A stretch of 64,000 nucleotides of DNA from Pseudonocardia sp. DSM 110487 (lineage in GTDB: Bacteria; Actinomycetota; Actinomycetes; Mycobacteriales; Pseudonocardiaceae), in assembly GCF_019468565.1 (NCBI RefSeq), contig NZ_CP080521.1, forward strand, positions 7,564,001-7,628,000. The letters run 5' to 3'. The notes under the pieces are model-generated. The model did no database searches, was not told where the DNA came from, and saw only the letters and a program-made list of their open reading frames with translations. Of the stretch, positions 17,614 through 25,009 are shown piece by piece; within the stretch, counting starts at the first letter, position 1; each line of letters begins with the position of its first letter. The translations under genes and the position numbers were made by a program.

Positions 17614-18318
17614 GTGCCAGACCCTGCCGGCTCACCACTGCCGGACCCGACCGACGCCGATCGACCGGCCGCGGCGCGGGTGGCCGACAGCGGGGCCGTC
17701 GAGGCACAGGTCCGGCGCGGCCGGCGCCGCGACCCCACCATCGACACCCGCGTCGCCAACTCCGTGATCGAGATCTACGCCCAGTTCGGATGGGCCGGGC
17801 TCACCTTCGACGAGGTCGCCCGCCGGGCAAAGGTCGGCAAGGCCGCGCTGTACCTGCGCTGGGCCTCGAAGGAGGATCTGCTGCTGGACAGCATGGCGAG
17901 CGTGCATGTACGCCGCATGCCACACGACCGCCACGACCTTCGCACCGACCTGGCCGCCATCGGGCACTCACTGCTGGCCTTCTACAGCAGTCCGCGGGGA
18001 CTGGCCTACCTCCGGATGTACGTGGAGTCCCGCTACGTACCCGGCCTCGAGGACCGCTGGCGCAAGCAGCACACCACGCCGATATTCCGCCGGGCCCGCT
18101 CGCTCATCCACGAGGCCGTCGCCCGGGGGGAACTGCCGGAAGGGACGTCACCCACCATCGTGCTCGACGCCCTGATCGGCGCCATCACCAACCACGTGCT
18201 CTCCACACCTCCGGAGCTGTTCTCCCAGATGCAGGCCAATGGGCCCGCGTACGTCGAAGCACTGATCGACTTCGTGCTGGCCGGGGCCCGTGCCTCCGGC
18301 CGGGCCGTACCCGACTGA
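17614..18318 (+). CDS. TetR/AcrR family transcriptional regulator
   Basis: A 234-residue repressor. The HTH is at about residues 48-95: SVIEIYAQFGWAGLTFDEVA, RRAKVGKAALYLRWASKEDL, with a long 40-residue N-terminal extension rich in Asp, Pro and Arg. The rest is an all-helical ligand domain. It is divergent from the amidohydrolase/CoA-transferase operon and likely controls it. The 177-base gap contains a loose CTATT/AATAG inverted arrangement around 17493-17522 but no clean palindrome. Confidence 0.85.
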   Translation: MPDPAGSPLPDPTDADRPAAARVADSGAVEAQVRRGRRRDPTIDTRVANSVIEIYAQFGWAGLTFDEVARRAKVGKAALYLRWASKEDLLLDSMASVHVRRMPHDRHDLRTDLAAIGHSLLAFYSSPRGLAYLRMYVESRYVPGLEDRWRKQHTTPIFRRARSLIHEAVARGELPEGTSPTIVLDALIGAITNHVLSTPPELFSQMQANGPAYVEALIDFVLAGARASGRAVPD

Positions 18319-18517
18319 TCGCGGCGCGCCGGCCTGCCGTGACCAATCGGAGCAGATTCGACGCTCAGGAATTCTCGGCGGAGATGTTGCGGACAGCCGG
18401 ACATGCCGGGGTAGCGTCCGGCGAGGTGTCCTCGGCCACGCGCCCCGCACCGCGATGACGGGGACGGTTTGCCCACACCCCACCCGTCGGATCGCGACGA
18501 CACCGCCGGAGGTGCCC

Positions 18518-19765
18518 GTGCCCGCGTTGTCCCAGCTGGTCGCCCTGGAGCAGGAGCACCTGCGCCGCCCGGCCGACGTCTACGCGCAGCTGCGCGAGCT
18601 CGGTGTGCACTACGCCCCGGAGGTGGACGCGTTCGTGGTGGCCCGGCACGACGACGTCGTGCACGTGCTGCGCGAGCGCCACACGTTCTCCTCGCGGAAC
18701 ACGGTGGGCCGCGAGCTCCCGCCGGCCGACCCGAGCAACCCCAGTGCGCCGCTGTCGCCGTTGTTGCTGCTGTCGGACGACCCCGAACACGGGAAGCGGC
18801 GTTCGATCGTCAACCGCGCGTTCACCCCGATGCGGATCGCTTCGTGGGAACCGCAGGTTCGACGGGTCGCCGCCGAGCACGTCGATCGGTTGCGCGGGCT
18901 CCGCGAGGTCGACCTCGTCCGCGACCTCGCCGCGTTGCTGCCGGTACGCGTGATCAGCCTGGTGCTGGGCGTGCCGCAACAGGACGTCGCCCGGTTCCGG
19001 GCCTGGTCGGAGGAGATCACCCGCTCGGTCGGCAACCACGGCGGTGATCCGGTGCGCCGAGAGCAGGTGCAGGACGAGTTCACCGGCTACCTCGGCAGGC
19101 TCCTGGACCGGTGGGACGGACAGGTCGACTCCAGCGTGCTGTCCCAGATCGCCGCCGCCGAGCGGGCGGGCGAGCTGACCCGCCGGGAGTGCGTCCGGTT
19201 CGTCGCGGAGCTACTGGTGGCCGGAAACATCACCACGACGCACCACCTCGCCAGCAGCGTCGCGTTGCTCGCGAGCCGACCGGAGCTGTGGGACCGGCTG
19301 CGAGCCGAGCGCGCACTGGTCCGGTCGTTCGTCGAGGAGTCGTTGCGGCTGGAGGCGCCGATCCAGGGCTTCTACCGGCTGGCCACGGCCGACACCGAGA
19401 TCGGCGGCGTGGCCGTCCCGGAGGGTTCCCGGGTGTTCGTGCTCTACGGGTCGGCGAACCGGGACGACGAGGCCTGGGACGCCTGCCCGCACCTGAAGCT
19501 CGACCGACGGGGCGCCGCCTCCCACCTCGCATTCGGCAAGGGGGCGCACGCCTGCATCGGCTCGTCCCTCGCCCGTCTGGAGGGCCGTGTCGTGGTCGAG
19601 GAGCTGCTCGACCGCGTGGAGTCGCTCGAGCTCACGGTGCCCGTCGACGAGCTGCCCTACGGGGCGAGCTTCATCAACCACGGCCCGGTGAGCGTGCCGG
19701 CGCGCCTGGAGTTCCGCGCGGCGGCCCCGCGATCGACGCCGCGGCAAGCGCCTACGGGCGGGTGA
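18518..19765 (+). CDS. cytochrome P450
   Basis: A 415-residue bacterial P450. The I-helix is LVAGNITTTHHL, where Asn/Ile stand in for the usual acidic residue before Thr. The K-helix ExxR is EESLRLEAP, and the haem loop is FGKGAHACIG with Cys346 as thiolate ligand. It needs a separate ferredoxin and reductase; none is adjacent. GTG 18518 is preferred since GGAGG ends 5 bases before it; GTG 18512 and ATG 18455 are alternatives. The 3' end overlaps the convergent amidohydrolase by 14 bases. Probably hydroxylates a small catabolic substrate. Confidence 0.88.
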   Translation: MPALSQLVALEQEHLRRPADVYAQLRELGVHYAPEVDAFVVARHDDVVHVLRERHTFSSRNTVGRELPPADPSNPSAPLSPLLLLSDDPEHGKRRSIVNRAFTPMRIASWEPQVRRVAAEHVDRLRGLREVDLVRDLAALLPVRVISLVLGVPQQDVARFRAWSEEITRSVGNHGGDPVRREQVQDEFTGYLGRLLDRWDGQVDSSVLSQIAAAERAGELTRRECVRFVAELLVAGNITTTHHLASSVALLASRPELWDRLRAERALVRSFVEESLRLEAPIQGFYRLATADTEIGGVAVPEGSRVFVLYGSANRDDEAWDACPHLKLDRRGAASHLAFGKGAHACIGSSLARLEGRVVVEELLDRVESLELTVPVDELPYGASFINHGPVSVPARLEFRAAAPRSTPRQAPTGG

Positions 19766-20861
19766 TCCGGGCCGCTCCTCTCCGAGCCGCCCCGACGTCC
19801 AGCGCGAAGACCCGCTCGGCGTTCGTCTGGAAGAACTGGCGCTTCTCGTCCGGTGACAGCGGCAACGCGTCCTGGTCGCGGACCTCGTCGAGCTCGTACT
19901 GGTAGGGGTAGTCCATCGCGTACATGACGTGATCCGGCCCCAGCACGTCCCGGCAGAACAGGATCGCAGGCGCCCACGGCATCCCGCTGGTGGTGACCCA
20001 CACGTTCTCCCGCAGGTAGTCGCTCGGCCGACGCGCCAGCGGCCGCATCGTCTCGTACCGGCCGGCGCGCACGCCGGCCGCGTGCATGTAGTCGAGCCGG
20101 TACAGCCAGAAGGGCAATGCCTCGCCGAGGTGACCCACGACGAGCTTGAGCCGCGGGAACCGGTCGAAGACCCCGGCTATCACGAGTCGCAGCAGGTGGA
20201 GCCCCGTCTCGACGGAGAAACCGTAGATCGCACCCTCCAACCCCACGTCCAGGAACGGCTGGATCATGCCGCGCGACGGCGTGTTCGGATGCAGGTAAAC
20301 CGGGGTGTCCAGGGCTTCCGCCGCCTCGAAGATCGGCCAGTACTTCGGGTCGTCGAGGTACTCGCCGTTCGTGTGCGAGTTGAGGATCACGCCCTTGAAG
20401 CCCAGGTCGTGACCGCGGCCGACCTCCTTCGCCGCGGCCTCCGGATCCTGCGGTGCCACCGCGGTCAGGCCGGTGAAGCGGTCGGGACGCGCTCGGCACG
20501 CATCCGCCAGTCGATCGTTCGCCAGCGTCGCCATCGCCACGGCGGTGTCCCGGTCGAACGCCTGCGTACCCGGCGCGGTGAGCGAGAGGACCTGATGATC
20601 GATACCGGTTCTGTCCATGTCGGCCACGCGCTCGTCGCCCAGGTCGACCAGCCGTCGCCGGATCGACGCGGGCCGCTCGCTGCTGCTGAACGCGTAGAAC
20701 CCGCCCCACATGCTCAGGAAGCCAGGATCGCTGTTCGTGCCCTGCTCGGCCATGTCCCGCCACCGCGAGAGCAGCTCCGGGATGACGAACGCCTCCTCGG
20801 TGGCGATTCGCAGGTAGCCACCGTCCAGATTGCTCTCTTCCACCGCTCGCCCAGTCGGCAT
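19752..20861 (-). CDS. amidohydrolase, 5-carboxyvanillate/gamma-resorcylate decarboxylase-like (LigW branch)
   Basis: A 369-residue amidohydrolase. LRIATEEAFVIPELL at the N-terminus matches the LigW-type start, where TEEAF replaces the HxH of other members and supplies the metal-binding Glu. Other hallmarks are SLTAPGTQAFD, NSHTNGEYLDDPKYWPIF, LHPNTPSRG with a ligand His, VVGHLGEALPFWLYRLD and the MYAMDYPYQ Asp. The family removes aryl carboxyl groups without oxygen using Mn or Zn. A regulatory-looking box lies about 98 bases upstream. It would convert an aromatic acid before or after the P450 step. Confidence 0.82.
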   Translation of the reverse strand: MPTGRAVEESNLDGGYLRIATEEAFVIPELLSRWRDMAEQGTNSDPGFLSMWGGFYAFSSSERPASIRRRLVDLGDERVADMDRTGIDHQVLSLTAPGTQAFDRDTAVAMATLANDRLADACRARPDRFTGLTAVAPQDPEAAAKEVGRGHDLGFKGVILNSHTNGEYLDDPKYWPIFEAAEALDTPVYLHPNTPSRGMIQPFLDVGLEGAIYGFSVETGLHLLRLVIAGVFDRFPRLKLVVGHLGEALPFWLYRLDYMHAAGVRAGRYETMRPLARRPSDYLRENVWVTTSGMPWAPAILFCRDVLGPDHVMYAMDYPYQYELDEVRDQDALPLSPDEKRQFFQTNAERVFALDVGAARRGAARITRP

Positions 20862-20958
20862 GGATCCTCCGCATCGAGGTGACGGTCCCGCCGGCTCGAC
20901 GGCAACCGCGAGCTCACGCTATGAGGAGATTCCGTTCAGCAACAAGGATGCCCCAGGA

Positions 20959-20982
20959 AGTTCCCTATAGAAGAATCTCAGT
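20959..20982 (-). promoter_or_regulatory. second copy of the 24-base box seen at 13741-13764
   Basis: The minus strand reads ACTGA, G, ATTC, six bases, then AGGGAACT, matching the first copy at 17 of 24 positions, including both ends. It overlaps the last codons and TAG of the YtcJ-like gene and lies 98 bases ahead of the LigW-like start. Sharing suggests coordinated control of the two catabolic units, unless the coding overlap makes it chance. Confidence 0.4.
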
Positions 20983-22593
20983 GACGCTCTGGGACCCACC
21001 GACCGTCCTGCCGCCAACCACGGTCCGGAGGATCTGTGCGTCGAGGAGTGCCTGCGGGCCCTCGGTGAACGGGTCGCGGTCGAGGACCACGAGGTCGGCG
21101 AGCAGGCCCGCCTCCAGCCGGCCTTGGTCGGCTGCGACGCAGGACCATGCCGCGTCGGCGGTGGCGTGGCGGATCGCGTCGGCGAGCGGGAGCGCGTAGC
21201 GCGGCACGTTCGGGGGCAGCGCGGGGTCGATCGCGGAGCGCCTGGTGGCCGCGACGTACATGTTGCGCAGCGGGTGGTAGTGCGCGGTCGGGGTGTCGGT
21301 GCCGAACGCGAGCGGCGCGCCGGCATCGGTGAACTCGGGCCACGGGTAGCCGCGCTCGACGCGTGAGTCGCCGAGCATCGCGCGCCAGTTGTCCTGGATC
21401 GCGGGGTCGGCGTGCACGGGTTGCATCGACGCGGTGACGCCCAGGCGGGCCAGCCGCGGGATGTCGGCGGGGTCGGTGTACTCCAGGTGCTCGATGCGGT
21501 GCCGCCGCGGACGCGGCCCGTTGACCTCGGCCACGTGTTCGAGCGCGTCGAGCGCGATCCGGATCGCCTTGTCGCCGATCGCGTGCAGGGCCACCTGCAG
21601 CCCGGCGGCGTCGGCCGCCGCGACGACGGGCGCGAGGGCCTCGAGGTCCCAGATCGGGTCGGCGTTCGCGCCGTTGGCGTACGGCTCGGACAGGGCGGCG
21701 GTGCAACCGTCGATGACGCCGTCGACGATCAGCTTCACCCCGGTGACGCGCAGCCATGCCGATCGGTACCGCTCGGCGAGCGCGGCGGCCTCGGCGACCT
21801 GGGCCAGGTGGTCCGCGGGCGAGCCGCTGCGGGACACGAGCCAGTGCGCGGCGATCCGCACGGTCGAACCGCCGGCGCGCTCGGCGCGCGCCATCGCGGC
21901 GAGCGCGGCGCCGTCGAGCGCCATGTCGACGGCCCCTGTGACACCGCAGCCCGAGTACGCGGACATCGCCGCGGCCAGGTGCGCGTTCCGGTCGGTGTCG
22001 GTGGCGACGCCGGCGAGGAACGGCCAGACGAGCTCGTGGAAGGCCGTCTCCACCAGATGGCCGGTCGCCTCGCCGGTGGCGTCCCGCACGATCGAACCGC
22101 CCACCGGATCGGGGGTGCCGGCGGTGACGCCGAGCTCGCGCAGCGCGGCGGTGTTCACCCAGGCCGAGTGGTAGTCGGCGGCGTCCAGGTACGCGGGCCG
22201 GTCCGGCACGATCGCGTCGAGCAGCTGCCGGGTCGGCACCCCGCCGGGCACCGCGGAGAACGACCACCCCTGCCCCAGCACGCGCGGCGCGTCGGGGTGC
22301 TCGTCCGCCCAGGCCCGCAGCCGGCGGGCGATCTCGGGGAGGTCCCGCGCGCCGTGCAGGTTCGCCCGCAGCTCGGCCGCGCCGCTCATCAGCAGGTGTG
22401 CGTGCCCGTCGACGAAGCCGGGCAGCACCACTCCCCCGTCCAGCTCGACGACCTCGGCACCGGCACCTGCGGCCTCCCGGGCGTCCGCCTCGGTGCCGAC
22501 GTGGGCGATCCGGTCGCCGACAACGGCCACCGCGTCCGCCCATGCCGGCTCGCCCGCGGTGAACACCCGAGCGCCGGTGTATACCGTGCTCAT
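20965..22593 (-). CDS. YtcJ-like metal-dependent amidohydrolase
   Basis: A 542-residue amidohydrolase of the YtcJ/NfdA subgroup that hydrolyses amide or N-formyl type bonds. Visible features: VVELDGGVVLPGFVDGHAHL with the N-terminal metal HxH, VKLIVDGVIDG, ALHAIGDKAI, RHRIEHLEY and FGTDTPTAH, with the C-terminal small beta domain (GRLEAGLLADLVVLD). ATG 22593 is preceded by GAGG and overlaps the stop of a repeat-derived mini-ORF. It is the last gene of an operon with an NCS1 transporter, so the imported substrate is probably a cyclic amide, hydantoin or nucleobase-like compound. Confidence 0.85.
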   Translation of the reverse strand: MSTVYTGARVFTAGEPAWADAVAVVGDRIAHVGTEADAREAAGAGAEVVELDGGVVLPGFVDGHAHLLMSGAAELRANLHGARDLPEIARRLRAWADEHPDAPRVLGQGWSFSAVPGGVPTRQLLDAIVPDRPAYLDAADYHSAWVNTAALRELGVTAGTPDPVGGSIVRDATGEATGHLVETAFHELVWPFLAGVATDTDRNAHLAAAMSAYSGCGVTGAVDMALDGAALAAMARAERAGGSTVRIAAHWLVSRSGSPADHLAQVAEAAALAERYRSAWLRVTGVKLIVDGVIDGCTAALSEPYANGANADPIWDLEALAPVVAAADAAGLQVALHAIGDKAIRIALDALEHVAEVNGPRPRRHRIEHLEYTDPADIPRLARLGVTASMQPVHADPAIQDNWRAMLGDSRVERGYPWPEFTDAGAPLAFGTDTPTAHYHPLRNMYVAATRRSAIDPALPPNVPRYALPLADAIRHATADAAWSCVAADQGRLEAGLLADLVVLDRDPFTEGPQALLDAQILRTVVGGRTVGGSQSVTEILL

Positions 22594-22667
22594 CGCTCGG
22601 CCTCGCTGCGCTCGGCCGGCGCTTCGCGAAGGCGCTGTGACATTGATTCGCTCGCAAGCTCGCTCAT
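22590..22667 (-). repeat. GAGCGAGC-rich intergenic repeat carrying a 25-residue mini-ORF
   Basis: The spacer between the transporter and amidohydrolase genes is made of GAGCGAGC / GCGCAGCGAGGC-like units. It encodes a 25-residue frame beginning MSELASESM and ending ERSEAER. Its ATG overlaps the transporter stop (ATGA) and its TGA overlaps the amidohydrolase ATG. I recall similar SELASE...SEAER reading repeats dispersed in actinobacterial genomes. It probably serves as a coupling spacer rather than a functional protein. Confidence 0.5.
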
Positions 22668-24085
22668 CGATACCCACCCTTCCCGGCGGGCACCACGACC
22701 AGCCGCGTGAACGCGTAGTGCAACACCCCGGCGACGAGGAACGCCGGCACCGATGCGCTCGTGTAGCGGAAGAGCGACGACGCCTCGTAGGTCAGCGGGT
22801 TGAGCAGCAGGTAGTAGGTCAGCGCCCCGGCGCCGACGGCGACGAACGCGAACGGGTTCACGCCACGCCAGTACGAGTACCTCGACACGCCCTCTGCCTC
22901 GTACAGGCCTCGTACGTGCAGCGTGCGGCGGCGCAGCAGGAAGAAGTCGACGAGGTGGACCCCGCACAGCGGCGCGAGCACCAGCGACACCCAGGCGATG
23001 AACTTGAAGAAGTTGTCGTACAGCACGCCAGGCCAGAACACGACGGCCGCGGCGGGGGCGAACAGCAGCGCGGCGAGCACCGACCACGGCAGCCGGTGCG
23101 CCGGGCGGCCGATGGCGCGCAGGACCGCGAGGCTGCCCGAGTAGGTCTGGCCGACCATGCTGGTGAGGTTCGCGAACCCGACGAACAGGAGCGCGAGCAC
23201 GCCGAGCACCGCGCCGCCGAGCGGCACCATCCACACCGTGGGGTCGGCGTCGCCGAGCACGAGCGCGGCGAACGTCCCCACCATGCTCGCGACCACGCTC
23301 GCCAGGAACAGCCCGATCAGGTTCGGCCAGAACGCCACCCGCTGCGTCGTGGTCAGCCGGGCGAGGTTGCCCATGATGGTCCACCACGAGAATCCGGTAC
23401 CGAGGCCGATCTCGATGGCGATCATCCAGTCGAGACCGGGATCGCCGAACGGCTGCAGCGGCGGCGCGGCCGCCAGCTCGCCCCAGGGGTGCTGCACCAG
23501 GATCAGCACGAGCATCGCGACCGACATCACCGCGAGCAGCGGCGCGACGATCTTGTTGATCCACTCGATCGACACCGGACCCTTCACCAGCACCAGCCAC
23601 GAGGCGACGATCGCGACGAGCGCCATCGCGATCACCAACCCGCCATTGGGGTCGAACGCGGTGCCGGCGACGGCGTTGATCACGTTGACGATCGCGCGAC
23701 CGCACATCACGGCGAGGATCGCGTTCCAACCCGCCGCCGCGAGCGGGAACAGCACGAGCACCAACGCCCGGACGCCGTTCAGCCCGAACACACCCCGCAG
23801 CCCGGTGTACTGCTCGACCCCGTACTTGCCCGACGGGAGGCAGGAAGCGAGCGCGACGAGGACGACGCCGATCAGATTGCCGATCACGCCCGCCGCGATC
23901 GCCGTCCTCGCCCCGGCGAACAGCGCCACGGTCCCGCCGGTGAGGAACGCCCAGGTCGCGATCGCCAACCCGACGTTCACCGAGGTGAACGACCAGAACC
24001 CCCAGATCCGCTCACCCCTGAGCGTGGGCAGCCCGGTGAACGCGGCGTCGCCCTCGACCGGCGCCGCCTGCCGCGGAGTGCTCAT
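22664..24085 (-). CDS. NCS1-family (cytosine/purine/hydantoin) transporter
   Basis: A 473-residue integral membrane protein with about 12 TM segments. The N-terminus LRGERIWGFWSFTSVNVGLAIATWAFLTGG is a typical NCS1 first helix; YGVEQYTGLRGVFGLNG, VKGPVSIEWINKI and GLGTGFSWWTIMGNLARLT also fit. It would import a nucleobase, hydantoin or related heterocycle with Na+ or H+. ATG 24085 overlaps the stop of a 56-residue membrane protein, and the amidohydrolase follows. Operator-like palindrome at 24276-24292 lies ahead of the operon. Confidence 0.85.
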   Translation of the reverse strand: MSTPRQAAPVEGDAAFTGLPTLRGERIWGFWSFTSVNVGLAIATWAFLTGGTVALFAGARTAIAAGVIGNLIGVVLVALASCLPSGKYGVEQYTGLRGVFGLNGVRALVLVLFPLAAAGWNAILAVMCGRAIVNVINAVAGTAFDPNGGLVIAMALVAIVASWLVLVKGPVSIEWINKIVAPLLAVMSVAMLVLILVQHPWGELAAAPPLQPFGDPGLDWMIAIEIGLGTGFSWWTIMGNLARLTTTQRVAFWPNLIGLFLASVVASMVGTFAALVLGDADPTVWMVPLGGAVLGVLALLFVGFANLTSMVGQTYSGSLAVLRAIGRPAHRLPWSVLAALLFAPAAAVVFWPGVLYDNFFKFIAWVSLVLAPLCGVHLVDFFLLRRRTLHVRGLYEAEGVSRYSYWRGVNPFAFVAVGAGALTYYLLLNPLTYEASSLFRYTSASVPAFLVAGVLHYAFTRLVVVPAGKGGYR

Positions 24086-24252
24086 GCCGGGTACCCCCAC
24101 AGCCACATCGCGACCACGACGACCACCACGCCCACCGCGAGCAGGATCAGGTCGACACGCGGCAGGTCCGCGCGAGCCGGATCGTCGTACGCAGGGTCCT
24201 CGATCGTCGCGAGCCGGCGGCTCAGTTCCGCGTCGTGCCAGTCGGTGTTCAT
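24082..24252 (-). CDS. 56-residue single-pass membrane protein coupled to the transporter
   Basis: A short protein starting MNTDWHDAELSRRLATIEDP, with an acidic cytosolic segment and one TM helix (LILLAVGVVVVVVAMWLWG) ending at YPA. The stop overlaps the transporter start (ATGA). ATG 24252 was preferred over the GTG/ATG forms a few codons upstream because the natural-looking N-terminus begins here. It may be a small accessory subunit of the NCS1 transporter; no family is recognised. Confidence 0.6.
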   Translation of the reverse strand: MNTDWHDAELSRRLATIEDPAYDDPARADLPRVDLILLAVGVVVVVVAMWLWGYPA

Positions 24253-24275
24253 GTCGACCACCCGTCTCGAGCGCA

Positions 24276-24292
24276 AACTATCTAAGATAGTT
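24276..24292. promoter_or_regulatory. perfect palindromic operator, probably for the adjacent TetR protein
   Basis: AACTATCTAAGATAGTT has 8-bp arms around one base. It lies 24 bases ahead of the - strand membrane protein start and 59 bases ahead of the + strand TetR start, in the only divergent spacer here. Its AT-rich makeup stands out in this high-GC DNA. A TetR dimer would repress both directions. Confidence 0.75.
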
Positions 24293-24350
24293 CGGAGACA
24301 GTAGCCTGTGGGCGACTGATCCGGAAGAGCCGACGAGGAGGAGCCTTCGC

Positions 24351-24971
24351 GTGGGACGCAGAACCGATCTCGCTCTGAGCCGGGAGAGCATCGCCCGCGC
24401 TGCGCTGGCGATCTTCGACGAGGACGGCGCCGCCGCCGTCACCACGCGGAACATCGCAACCCGGCTCGGCGTACGGTCGCCGTCGCTCTACAACCACGTG
24501 ACCTCGAAGGACGAGATCCTCGACGCCGTGACCGAGCTGATCGACCGCGAGATCGACAACTCTCCGCTCGCCGATCCGGACCTGCACCGAGGGCTCGCCG
24601 GGTTCGCCCGCTCGTACCGGCTGGCGTTCCGGCGGCACCCCGAGGCGCTCACCGTGATCGCGCTCCGCGCCATCGAGACCGACGTCGCGCTGTCCGGGTA
24701 CGACACCACGCTCGGCGCGCTCCAGCGCGCGGGCTGGAGCCCCGCCGCCGCGCTGGAGGTGATGGCCGCGCTGGAGTACATCGTGCTCGGGTCGGCGCTG
24801 ATTCCGTTCACCAGAGGCTTCGTCCGGACTCCCGGCGACTACGCCGGCCGCTACCCCGCACTGGCGCGCTCGCTGGCCGAAGCCGAGCTCGACGCCGTCG
24901 ACGACCGCGGGTTCGAGCTCGCACTGGGCCTGTTCCTCGACGGGCTCATCGATCGCGGACCGGCCTCCTGA
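24351..24971 (+). CDS. TetR family transcriptional regulator
   Basis: A 206-residue repressor with HTH at residues 10-55: SRESIARAALAIFDEDGAAAVTT, then IATRLGVRSPSLYNHVTSKDEIL, and a TetR_C-type ligand domain with TRGFVRTPGDYAGRYPALA. GTG 24351 follows GGAGGAG closely. It is divergent from the NCS1/amidohydrolase operon with a perfect palindrome between, and its own stop overlaps a possible start of the kinase/aminotransferase fusion (TGATG). It probably senses a substrate of that pathway. Confidence 0.87.
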   Translation: MGRRTDLALSRESIARAALAIFDEDGAAAVTTRNIATRLGVRSPSLYNHVTSKDEILDAVTELIDREIDNSPLADPDLHRGLAGFARSYRLAFRRHPEALTVIALRAIETDVALSGYDTTLGALQRAGWSPAAALEVMAALEYIVLGSALIPFTRGFVRTPGDYAGRYPALARSLAEAELDAVDDRGFELALGLFLDGLIDRGPAS

Positions 24972-25009
24972 TGCCGGCGACGGGACACCGTGCGGCGGTG
25001 GAGGGGACG

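Noticed and set aside
22493..24304. 603-codon + strand open frame
   Set aside because: Low-complexity antisense shadow of the NCS1 transporter.
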